Source: Trichoplax sp. H2 (Eukaryota > Placozoa > Uniplacotomia > Trichoplacea). From it: a DNA stretch of 64,000 nucleotides. The translations under genes and the position numbers were made by a program. Within the stretch, counting starts at the first letter, position 1; the number at the start of each line of letters is the position of its first letter. Positions 38,775-55,278 of this stretch are shown here, piece after piece. The notes below the pieces were generated by a model. That model was given only the letters and a program-made list of their open reading frames with translations. It was not told the DNA's origin and did no database searches. The DNA lies in contig NOWV01000137.1 in assembly GCA_003344405.1 (NCBI GenBank), positions 62,001 to 126,000 of the forward strand, read 5' to 3'.

Positions 38775-39091
38775 GAATGATTTAGCTACATTAAGTGTTC
38801 AGCAACAAGAAAAATAATTGTTTACTTCTGACTATAACGTAAACTGGATAACGAAAGAATCGTGCAAAAGCCGCTTTATTTTCTCCAAAAATAGCCCTAA
38901 CTGATACATTTAATTTATGCAATTTTACTGTGATGCAAAAAGAATATCCGCTGAATAATTAATAATAATTACTATACTAGAATAATTCCTAGCCAACCAC
39001 TGGACCGAGGATACATGCCCATTTGTTCAATATCCATGATGTATACGAATATTTTGCTTTTGTAGCCTGTTTGGCAGCTAGAATTTTATAT
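38775..39091. other. Convergent spacer between AASDHPPT and AIFM1
   Basis: 317 AT-rich bases separating two stop codons. No clear AATAAA is seen on the + strand; on the - strand AATAAA overlaps the AIFM1 stop. Overlapping or very short 3' UTRs are likely. Confidence 0.6.
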
Positions 39092-44448
<5,357 letters not shown>

Positions 44449-44477
44449 TTTCAAGTCCAATAAGAAGATTGCTAACG

Positions 44478-46018
44478 CACTTGCTGCTCAATGACTTTTA
44501 GCTCGCTCTCATGCAGCCAGCCAAGAATGGTAAGTGATACTTTGGATGGCTCGTTGGAGAGGCGGTGTGACACCGCATCACATGTCAACCGACACGGGCG
44601 ATGTCACTGGCTCTACTGACCGTCAAATTGACGTTCAGGTCTACCGTCAATCCAGTAGACTACAGCCTACCGTTAGTAACGGCTGCCTTGCTTGAACGAG
44701 TTGAACATCTGTAGCGCCACAGAGGATCATTTGCACATTGTCCTACACTCCATCGCTGGACTGGACACTGGACAGTGGACACGGTACGGTAGTGGTATAC
44801 TGTACTGTAGAGTGAAGGACGGACTACCGTCCACACAGTGTACACTGTACAGTACTGTAGCAGACAAGGAAAATCCAGCATTGTCCTACAGTACATACTG
44901 TACTGTACTGTACCAGAAAAGGAAAATCCAGTTTTGTCCTACTGTACAGTACACGACGTCGTTGGACTGGACTCGACAGTGGACACGATGCGGTAGTGGT
45001 ACAGAGTGAAGGACGGACTAGTGTACAGTACTGTACAGTGTACACCACGTCGTTGGACTGGACTAGACACTGGACAGTGGACAGTGGACAGTGAGTGGAC
45101 ACGGTACGGTAGTGGTACAGAGTGAAGGACGGACTACTGTGCTGTGCCAGAAAAGGAAAATCCAGCAGTCGATGACATGGACTTCCATCTCTAACACGGA
45201 CTTCTTCGAGTACAGTACAGTACAGTTGTCTATCGAGTCAATTCCAGTGTCACTGAGGCTCATTGTACTGTACACTGTACACTGTACAGCATGTCGTCAC
45301 ACTTCTACAGTATGGTACACTATCTGGGCCACGTAGCATATAGTAATCATACATTTACAGCCAGCACACGAGCACCAAAAAAATGAGACGATAGCCATAG
45401 ACTACTACAAAAGCAAAGTAAAATAAAATGGATCTATCATGTAATCGAATTGATCCGCTACATCTTAGCGATATCCATTTAAAAGCCATGAATAAACAAT
45501 CAATCAACAACAGGATTGTACTGTATGCAGCACTGCTGTACAGTACAGTGTATTGTACAGTATGTACTGTACACTACAGTAGAGACCCTCTAGGAGAGAC
45601 ATGACAATCTACAGTACTGTACTGTACAGTACTGTATTGTTAAAATTAGAGGGTCTCTACAGTACTGTACTGTACACTGTACAGTACAGTGATGCATCGA
45701 GTACTGTAGTGCACACTAGTCAATGACAGTAGCGTACCGTACTGCAAGTATGAAAAGGAGAATGCAACAGTCTCACAGCAGGACAGTACTGCAGTCTACG
45801 GTACCGTACCGGACCGGACCGCACCGGACCGTACCGTACTGGGTCTCGACGGTAATGTTCCCCCCTCAAGACTCAGCGTTCCATCGACTGCTAATTAGGA
45901 CTGGAAACTCTCCTCGGATGGACGGACTTTGCATACCATATTGGGCCGAAAATGTGGGAAAAATAGTGACTCAGTATGGATCTTTCGTGCCTGTTTTCTA
46001 AATCACTCGTACTCATTT
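44478..46018. repeat. AIFM1-MAGT1 intergenic segment, copy A (haplotype overlap)
   Basis: Begins 30 bases upstream of the AIFM1 ATG and runs to the N gap. The same sequence starts again on the first base after the gap (46039). Copy A has about 24 bases near 44618 that copy B lacks, different pentamer repeat lengths, and no MITE. Confidence 0.9.
45533..45692. repeat. TACTG/CAGTA pentamer repeats with long inverted arms
   Basis: Runs of TACTG and its complement CAGTA alternate, making nested palindromes such as GTACTGTACAGTAC. Within them, 45579-45592 (GTAGAGACCCTCTA) and 45647-45660 (TAGAGGGTCTCTAC) are exact inverted copies. The same structure recurs in copy B near 47100-47225. Similar pentamer runs occur at 44790-45080 and 45210-45290. 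Strong hairpin potential may explain why assembly broke here. Confidence 0.75.
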
Positions 46019-46038
46019 NNNNNNNNNNNNNNNNNNNN
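46019..46038. other. Assembly gap (20 N)
   Basis: Twenty N, flanked exactly by the end of copy A and the start of copy B. A fixed-size gap at such a join is typical of scaffolded contigs whose ends overlap. Confidence 0.98.
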
Positions 46039-47551
46039 CACTTGCTGCTCAATGACTTTTAGCTCGCTCTCATGCAGCCAGCCAAGAATGGTAAGTGATA
46101 CTTTGGATGGCTCGTTGGAGAGGCGGTGTGACACCGCATCACATGTCAACCGACACGGGCGATGTCACTGGCTCTACTGACTGTCAATCCAGTAGACTAC
46201 AGCCTACCGTTAGTAACGGCTGCCTTGCTTGAACGAGTTGAACATCTGTAGCGCCACAGAGGATCATTTGCACATTGTCCTACACTCCATCGCTGGACTG
46301 GACACTGGACAATGGACACGGTACGGTGGTGGTATAGAGTTGTGGACGGACTACCGTCCACACAGTGTACACTCACTGTACAGTACAGTACTGTACAGTA
46401 CTGTAGCAGACAAGGAAAATCCAGCATTGTCCTACAGTACATACTGTACTGTATACTGTACCAGAAAAGGAAAATCCAGTTTTGTCCTACACGACGTCGT
46501 TGGACTGGAACTACTGTGCTGTGCCAGAAAAGGAAATTCCAGCAGTCGATGAAATGGACTTCCATCTCTAACACGGACTTCTTCGAGTACAGTACAGTAC
46601 AGTTGTCTATCGAGTCAATTCCAGTGTCACTGAGGCTCATTGTACAGTACAGTACTGTACACTGTACACTGTACTGTATGTCTAAGATATTTCAGCCGAT
46701 AAATTTTAACATCCAAAAACAAATAAATTTCGGAAAGTGAACAAATAATGCATCAATCGATGGAGAAAGATTGATGTATAATTTGTGCAGAATAAAGGGA
46801 TTCCTTGATTTTGCTTGTTAAAATTTATCGGCTAAAATATCTTAGACATACTGTACAGCATGTCGTCACACTTCTACAGTATGTTACACTATCTGGGCCC
46901 CGTAGCATATAGTAATCATACATTTACAGCCAGCACACAAGCATCAAAAAAATGAGACGATAGCCATAGACTACAAAAGCAAAGTAAAATAAAATGGATC
47001 TATCATGTAATCGAATTGATCCGCTACATCTTAGCGATATCCATTTAAAAGCCATGAATAAACAATCAACCAACAACAGGATTGTACTGTACACTGTACA
47101 GTACAGTGTATGTACTGTACACTAGAGACCCTCTAGGAGAGACGTGACAATCTACTGTACTGTACTGTACTGTACTATTAAAATTAGAGGGTCTCTACCA
47201 TGGTCTCTACTGTACTGTACTGTACAGTACAGTGATGCATCGAGTACTGTAGTGCACACTAGTCAATGACAGTAGCGTACTGTACTGTACTGCAAGTATG
47301 AAAAGGAGAATGCAACAGTCTCACAGCAGGACAGTACTGCAGTCTACGGTACCGTACCGGACCGTACCGTACTGGGTCTGGACGGTAATGTTCCCCCCTC
47401 AAGACTCAGCGTTCCATCGACTGCTAATTAGGACTGGAAACTCTCCTCGGATGGACGGACTTTTCATACCATATTGGGCCGAAAATATGGGAAAAATAGT
47501 GACTCAGTATGGATCTTTCGTGCCTGTTTTCTAAATCACTCGTACTCATTT
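46039..47551. repeat. AIFM1-MAGT1 intergenic segment, copy B (haplotype overlap)
   Basis: Matches copy A along its whole length, apart from small indels and the 170-base insertion at 46679-46848. It continues without a break into the MAGT1 upstream region, as copy A does into AIFM1. Confidence 0.9.
46679..46848. mobile_element. 170-bp MITE with 32-bp inverted ends and TA target duplication
   Basis: Starts TGTCTAAGATATTT and ends AAATATCTTAGACA; the 32-base ends are inverted copies with a single mismatch. Flanking TA at 46677-46678 and 46849-46850. Copy A (near 45285) has the empty site. TA duplications point to Tc1/mariner-type mobilisation. There is no coding capacity, so it depends on a transposase elsewhere. 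Confidence 0.88.
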
Positions 47552-48049
47552 GAATAACATTCATGATCGAAATAGACTCCTTCTACGTACAGCTTAGTAA
47601 CAGGTAATGGAATACAATGTAAAATGAACCGAATAAAAATCAGTCCATTCAGAATCCACTCTCTCCATACTAAAGTACTATGATAATGAAGTGTTGGATA
47701 CCATTTCTTGGCAAAATCCAGTCCAATGTCTGTCCGTCCAACTGAGGTTCAAGTCCTGGTATGTTTTTTCTCCTACTGTACTGCACATCTTGGATAAATT
47801 GTTAGCAAAATAAATGTCACTAATACACAGTTAAATTGATATAGATACGCGACATTCTTTTCATCAAGATTGTGGATAAAGAATCTGGCTGGATTGAATA
47901 TTGGAACAAATCCATGAGGAGTCGTTAACCCTTAGCTGTCAATGACTCTATGTTGAATACCACAGCAAGCGTAGTAATGTATTGACTAGCAAGGGTCTGT
48001 TCTAACCGGCCACGACAGACCAGTGCTCGTCGATACAAAACTAGCCAAC
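47552..48049. other. Unique upstream region of MAGT1
   Basis: About 500 bases between the duplicated segment and the MAGT1 ATG. No open frame or clear core-promoter motif was seen. Confidence 0.4.
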
Positions 48050-50720
48050 ATGGCGAACAACAAAATCTGGCTAGTAATGACACTTTTAGTCATCATTTCC
48101 TTATGGGGCTTGTCGGATAGTGCTAAAAAGAAAGAAAAGAAAGAGGTAAGCATGGATGCATCCTTGCTAGAAGGATAAAAACAAGACTACAGATGTACAG
48201 TAGTTGCCCCAATCGGTCGATCGCTACTCTGGCGGGTTATCGATGCTACCGGCAGTTGACCAGTCAGGCCAGTCTGCTCATCGACAAACCCATCTGCCAA
48301 AGCTTGATGCGGTCCTGTCGTTTCCGTGTAAGCCACTCAACTTTTACCATCTTCTTTTGATAGGCTCAATTAAATAATAAAATCAAGCAGTTATTAGAAT
48401 GGAATATGAGACGATCGATTATTCGTATGAATGGCGAAAAGTTTAAAACGTACATCAAAAGTGGACCTCGAAATTATTCCGTCATCGTCATGTTGACGGC
48501 GTTAGCTCCTCAACGTCAATGCTCCATTTGCAGGTTGTTCACAGTCATCAATTTAATTCAATTCAGCTCATAACATGATAATGAAATCATGATAGAATGA
48601 AGAATAACAGTCGATCATGTTTGTATATTGCAGAAGAGATTGCTCTATCATACGAGATCATGAAATGCTTTGATCTCTTTAAGTTAACAGTTTGCAGACA
48701 TGCTCCATTTTAGTTGCAAAATAATCTTGTAATCAATCTGGATAAAGTACTCTACGTTACAAGTGGTACAATATCTTACTGAGAAAACTCTGGATACTTT
48801 GTTTAAAGAATATGCAAGTAGTCATAGTTGTATTACAGTAGATTACAGTTAGTATCCTATCTTTACTGACTAGGTTCTGTCTAGTGGCTTATGCTATTCC
48901 GATCCGCTTGATTTGTAATATTCCTTCTACGCTATTTTGCCTATTTCATATGACAGGGTCGCAAACGATGAATATAAGGTTGTCGCTGACTCATGGAGAA
49001 CGTCGCAAATGTATTCTTCTAAACTTTTCTTTGCTGTAGTAGATTTTGATGAGGGCCAGGATGTATTCGCTACGGTAAGGAATACATCATTGTCACTTAT
49101 GACGTATCTTACCACACTTGTTGGTAGAATCAAAGTGTTTTTAACAAACTGTGGTTGTAAAATGTACATGCACAAAATCTTCATGACAATTCTGTCACCT
49201 AAGACCTATTTCAACTTTTCCTAATGCAACCCAATTGGATCAAATAGCTCAAGTTACAATCTGCCCCTACCTTTATCCATTTTCCTCCTCGAGGCGGTCG
49301 AAAGAAAGCAGATACGTTTGATATACAAAGGTAATAATTTGTTATTACTGCTAGCGCTTTACTTCTACTACTACGAAATGATTCATTAGTAAAATGCACT
49401 TGATAAATTCTTCTTTACACGAGTGGAAGGATTGAATACATTGTTAGGTCTACATTAACGTAATGATCAAGTGGGGTTCATATAGGGTAGCGTTGTAAAC
49501 TGCTCAGATGATTATGAGACTTGTTGCTGCTGGAGCACTGTTGACTACATTGTAATCAATCACAACCATGGGTGACGGACTTGCTTATCAACATAAGTTT
49601 ATATTAAACAGGCATGGAATATCTGCTGAAGGCATGGCTAAATGGATAGGTGAAAGAACTGACATCCATGTAAGTAACATACTTGTAGGTTATACACTAT
49701 CAGGTCCAAGTGGCAATAGAGTCTTCTAACTTTATCATACCATTTCATTAGATCCACGTCTTTAGGCCACCAAACTATGCCGGTACATTAGCTCTCGGTT
49801 TTCTTCTCACACTCATTGGCAGCTTGCTGTACATGAGGCGAAAGAATTTAGAATTTTTGTACAACAAATCTTACTGGGCTATGGCAGCACTGGTGAGTTG
49901 ACTTAGCTATTAAGTTGGTTCACTTTCTAACCAAGTTCTTAATAATCTAGTTAGAGTATTGCGTTCATCGCATTTGATACGATGATCACTTTAAGTACAG
50001 TGGTAGCTTCTACGTTAGATAGATATCTGACGTTGCTCTCTTATTGTCCTTCATTTAGTTTATCGTATACTGTATGACATCGGGACAAATGTGGAATCAT
50101 ATACGTGGACCACCCTACGCTCCGCGCAACCCTCAAACCGGAGAAATTTCCTATTTCCATGGTGGTAGTCAGGGCCAGTTTATCGTTGAAACTCATATTG
50201 TTGCGATTTTATGTATCCTTTTAAATCAGTTTGAATGTATTCCATAGAGTCTTCAGAAAACTATATGTACTAGTCAATAGAATAAGTTTCCTGAATGGAT
50301 TGTCTTTACATGTTGATAAAAGCTGTCTACTAACGATAACTTGCCGAACAATCCTTAACTTCATGTTCCGTAAAGATGTAATATTTTTTTTTGGCGTTTT
50401 GATACTGAACGAGAAAGTGCCGACAACAGACGACTCACGCAAGAAACAACGTAAGCGCATGGACAATTTCGATAATATTTTCATCAGCTGTACGAAACTG
50501 ATACAGTCTTCTTACTATTTCCTATATAGTGTTTGCTATGGCTGGTCTGGGCATCGTGATATTTTTCTTTAGTTTACTGCTATCTATATTCCGATCAAAA
50601 TATCACGGATATCCATACAGGTGTGTGATTAAACTAGTTTTTCTCTACTCTGTTCGTGTACGGGTAGAAGAAAGATTCTCATTAGATTTATCATTATTTT
50701 TTAGCTTGCTTATCAGATGA
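48050..50720 (+). CDS. MAGT1: Oligosaccharyltransferase subunit MAGT1/TUSC3 (OST3/OST6)
   Basis: Exons: 48050-48145, 48364-48533, 48957-49074, 49248-49330, 49612-49669, 49752-49892, 50059-50212, 50376-50450, 50530-50620, 50705-50720; 1002 bases, 333 aa (human MAGT1 335). ER-membrane protein: a signal peptide (1 to about 24), a lumenal thioredoxin-like domain with the redox pair CSIC (about residues 85-88), then four membrane helices. It forms mixed disulfides with substrate proteins so that the STT3B-type oligosaccharyltransferase can glycosylate sites near cysteines; vertebrate members are also linked to magnesium uptake. Conserved blocks include [41 protein letters not shown] and [13 protein letters not shown]. 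The last exon is only 16 bases (S-L-L-I-R-stop); its ending resembles the human PYSFLMS ending, which supports it. One gene stands for the vertebrate pair MAGT1 and TUSC3, so the symbol is a choice between the two. Confidence 0.95.
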
Positions 50721-52350
50721 AAATATTTCTGGTGGAAGCCCTAATGCCTATAGGAAGACTTTGTAATAAGTCGTTTATTTGAATCACTTCATTATCAAAT
50801 TTGATCGTCTATCAACGGTTATATATCTTTACCTATTAATTAATTCCTCCCCACACTCTATAGCTGGTTGTAACTATATTTGCTGTATATCTGTCCCTGC
50901 AATTTACTGTATATCTCCTTTTAATAATACAATAACTGTAAGGATGGAATTTTTATATGCACTGAAGGGAAATAAATGCAGTCAAATACCATAAAAAAAT
51001 GTGGGGAGGTTAATACTTCTATGGGTAATGCATACACCATAGTCTTGACTCTTTCCGTTCTGCTGTAGTATTTAATGCCACTACTTTCATGAATGAATAA
51101 TGTTTATAATGATTCCATTATAATAATTATTATTATCCAGCCTCTATAAGACGCAGTAGACTATCGTCAAATTGACAAAAACAAATTTTTAACGTTAAAA
51201 CTGTAGCAACATCACCATATGCAGCCTATGTTATAGACTAACTAATGGTAATGGAGAAATATAGTCACAGATAATAGTAATTTTCTCAAATTTATAAGTT
51301 ACAGTTTGTTGAATGATCAATCATTTTGCCAAAGACTTTGAAATTAGTATCCCTATTGACAAAGTTACTCGTTCATGATATGTGCAAATCCTCATCATTA
51401 TGTAATATAAATAGTATCAGTAATGAATTTGCTCGCTGGCCGGATTGCTTTGGCAAAATATAAATTCTTTGAACTGTAAATTGCTCAGTGGTCACTATAC
51501 ATTATGGATTTCATTGGATTAATGTGAACATTTATACCCTTCTTAAAGAATCTGGACTGCGAAATAATCACCTACAGTACATAAAGCACATCTAGATTGA
51601 ACTTAAACTAATAGTGATAGTTATGTAGCGGTTGAATTAAGTAGGGAATAAGTAGGCTAAGATAAACAGGTATTTCTAATTGTCCTTTTAGTAATCAGGA
51701 ACTATTCAGAGTAGTCAGTTAATTTCAGTTCCAATACAGAATTATTTTACAGCCATGCACTATGTAGAAATTATTCTGGCGTTTGCAGATTTAGCTGTTG
51801 AGTTTAGCATACGTGCATATCATGAAAGTGGGGGTGTTAACGTCGACAAAAGTATCCATAATGACTCTTATTTGCTTATGTACAGTATAAAAAATATCAA
51901 ACTATAAAATAAGAAAATGAATTTAGTTTTTCAAGCTTTTACTTGATTATAATTACAGATTGATTACAATGCAAGTAGTAATTGATAGCATACGGCAATT
52001 GTAGAAGAAAATACGCTTACACGTGAGACTCTTATCACTTTAAAAGTTATGAGTATAGCAAAAATAATGTAGTACTGTAGAGAATAGTTGTATATGGCGT
52101 TGATTTTGCTAGGACCTAAAAAATACCTGCAACGATCTATCAAAATTTTAAAATTATGTAATACATAAACTATCTTATCTGGGTCAAAATTAATTTTGCC
52201 AGTGACCATAGAGCAGTTATATATTTAACCAACGCGAGATAAATACATTCTAATATCAAAACAATTCATTAGTACGGCTGATTTCCTTCAATATGAGTAT
52301 GGATAGGATAGCTATAAGCTTGTCTTTCATCAGAGTCTCAATAACAGTCC
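50721..52350. other. Convergent spacer between MAGT1 and the coiled-coil gene
   Basis: 1.6 kb, AT-rich, without supported genes. AATAAA at 50971-50976 is a candidate poly(A) signal for MAGT1. Open frames here are short and lack features. Confidence 0.5.
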
Positions 52351-55278
52351 TTAAAAGAATAACCAAAATAAGGAAACAAAAATTGGAGCATTCTTTTGCA
52401 AATCTTGTTGGCGGGAAAAATTTGGATCTAATTGATTTTCGTAGTTTTCCAGAACATCTTTCAATTTACGATTATCGTTTAAAACATTTATGATCTCTTT
52501 CTCTTTTTGCTCAATCACAATTCGTAATTGTTCTCGTCGCTCCTCTGCATCCACCAACATATCTTTGCATTGGGTTAACATTTGACGACATTGCTCCCCT
52601 TCTGTTTTAGCTTCTTGTAGAAATTCCTGAGTATGTTGTAAAGATTGCATAATGTTGTTGTTATCATCTTTGGCATGCTGTAATTCTTGCATACAACAGA
52701 CAACTTGCGATTTTAGCTCATGATTCTTTTCATTTAATTGATCTATTTTTAAGTCTTTCTCTTTCAATAATGCTTGCAATTGAACGGATTCTTGTTTTTG
52801 TAGTTGCAACTCTTCTTCGCGTTCTATCAAAGTTTCCTTAAGCGCTTGAACTTCTTCTTTATATATTGCATATTCTACTTCTCTTTCATCTGATTCTTTG
52901 ATTAATGCTTGATTTGTTTGCGTCATATTGGATAATTCATGCGCTGTCTGCTTTTGTAAAGCTAGTAATTCTTCTTTTTCCTTCTTTATTTGTTCTAATC
53001 GTTCCTTGGCTTCTTTTAAGGATGATCGAAAGCCATCAACAGTATCTTCATGTTCAGTAATGGTCGATAAACCATTACTTGTAGATTGATTTCCATCCGT
53101 TAAATCTTGACCTGTGCTTTGCTCCTTTGAAATATGAAATATTAAGAGGTTATTGGTAGTTACCAAAGGATATTATGAGGACAAAGACTTTGAAATAAAC
53201 CTAAATAGATTCTTAAAGTAGTATACACGAGATCGAGTAATTCAGTTTAAGAGACTTTCACTCATTAAATTAAATGGTTATTGAGATTTCTTCTTAACGG
53301 ATGTTTTGCCAACTATTTTGAGATCATGGTCAGGGCTGATTACAACGGAATCATCTACATAGCGACAATAATTTTAAAGGTGGAACTAGCCATTGCCATA
53401 AGCTATGGCAAGTAACTTTAAACTATAACTAACCGTTATTATAGCAAGATTACTTGATTTTTTATTTGACTGTAATTTATCTTACGTATTATAACCATAG
53501 GATGGGTTATGGGGTTATGTGAAACACTTGAAATTTATCGATCCTATTGATGATGTTGTAAAGCTTACATCGTATCCTTCTAACTTCTAACTTATCTGTT
53601 AATCCTTAAAATACTAATTATGCTGATGGTATCTTACTCGATGGAATTGATGATATATATTACAAATTAATGAAGACACTAAGGTTACAGGCTATATACT
53701 TACAATTCCTGATAAATCATCAATTTCAATCAAGGAATCATTCATGCTTTTAGTAAGACGAAGACCTTCTTGGGATTCCTATGTTGTTCGAAATAAAAGC
53801 TGGTTATCGTTAAAGAACACAAATCAGCCATAATAACTGCTTGGCTTCCATAACAAGCTTAACTTTAAATTGAATAACAACTATTTCTGACTAATTTTAA
53901 CTACCTATGTAAGAGAAGATTACAAACAGTATTCTATTGTAGATCATCTGCAGTCCAATCGGAAGAGGGAAATAGAACTAGCTTATACTGTTAAACTGCT
54001 CGCTTTTCTACTTTATGATATTTAAATTGTTTTACAGCTTTACTAGCAAGTAGATGATATACCAATATCAGTCTCTACTCGATATCATAGTAAGTTATAT
54101 ACTTTCCGAGGAAGCTAGATCGTAAATCAACATAAATAGTTAAACACATCTATTACCGCAACAATCTTGCCTATATACATACTTCGCATCTCAAAAGCTA
54201 TATCCTTCTTAAGCAACTGGGTTGTAAACTAACATATTAAAACAAACCTATTTAACCTCTAGGATCTCGCCTATACTCCATACTGTCATAATTTTTATAC
54301 TTTACAATTTCTAGAAACGTATTTTAGCCTAGCTGCTAGTAATTGGATCTTAAATCAACATATTGAAGCAAATCTACCAAGCCTCCTGATCTTTACTGCA
54401 ATAGTTATACAATGTATTTTGATAGCAATTGCATCGTGAACCGACACATGTAAACTACTTTATTTAATACCTACGAACTTGCCTATTCTTCATACTGTAA
54501 CAGTTATATTGCTATAAGTAACTGGATTGTAAATTAGTATATCTAAGCTATCCTATTTGATTTCTATAATCCTACGTATACTCGATATCGTAATATGTCC
54601 AACGATTACTAGACATAGTTAAGAATTTAGCATATATCTGACTTTATGAACTTGCAAAATATGCCCAGATTCAGCAGCTTTGAATATACAACAATTCTTG
54701 TAATTACCAGACTTTACCCTCATTCTACAGTACTATAGAAATCTTATTCTCAGTTTCATAATATTCATCAGCGCAAGTATCTTACCTCTGGGATAGGGCT
54801 GGAAGGGAAAATACCTCCACTGCTTCTACTTCGCTTTAACGATAAATCCTATAAGATTTGGCGGTATAAAATCCAGGATTAGCAAGTGAGTTTATTATGT
54901 AAAGATTTCTTATTTTGAACATTCGTGCAACATAAAATATACTCCAAGGCGAAACTGCAATAATCACAGATCAATTTCTATTGCTTATGCTATGCAATTC
55001 GTCACCGTACATAAAATGGCAAGTATGAATTACCCTTTGGAATGGCGAACTTTGTACAATCAAAGTCTGCAAAGCGGTATCAAGCCAACCGCTATAGTAG
55101 GGAAATATTCATTATATTAAAAACATACGAAAGAATCCAAGGAAGACATAAGTAAAAAGAGAGAAACTCATATTTATTTTGGAAGAGGCTAAGAATCACT
55201 AGCCTGTGATACTTACCCAAGTGGGGATAATTTATTCGCCGATTCTTCGGCTCCGGTATTATCCGAATTACCAGGCAT
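52351..55278 (-). CDS. Unrecognised coiled-coil protein with hydrophobic C-terminus
   Basis: Exons in gene order: 55278-55217, 55091-55034, 54848-54786, 53778-53704, 53124-52351; 1032 bases, 343 aa, phases consistent. I do not recognise the family. Residues 1 to about 90 are low-complexity and polar, with a short block GGWLDTALQTLIVQSS and a Ser-rich stretch (RSRSSGG). From about 115 to 325 the protein is one long heptad-like coiled coil rich in Glu, Lys, Gln and Leu (for example EELQLQKQESVQLQALL). The C-terminus ends APIFVSLFWLFF, twelve mostly hydrophobic residues right before the stop, which could be a tail anchor or may be read-through into an intron. The first and second exons are small and rest on splice phase only. 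An upstream non-coding exon is likely since the first coding exon has a splice acceptor at 55285. It is convergent with MAGT1. Intron 3 holds a degenerate tandem array. Confidence 0.72.
54000..54620. repeat. Degenerate tandem array in intron 3 of the coiled-coil gene
   Basis: About five units of roughly 90-125 bases, marked by TGGATCGTAAATCAACATA-like text near 54121, 54223, 54350, 54436 and 54525, followed by TTGCCTATACTCCATACTGT-like text. Strongly diverged. Confidence 0.5.

Noticed and set aside
44660-46740. Several open frames of 80-147 codons in the 44.6-46.7 kb region
   Set aside because: They consist of pentamer-repeat translation (Y-C-T-V, Q-Y-S-T-V) on both strands and recur in both copies; not genes.
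44478-47551. True tandem duplication of the AIFM1-MAGT1 promoter region
   Set aside because: Boundaries coincide exactly with the N gap and each copy joins only one neighbour; unmerged haplotypes explain it better.
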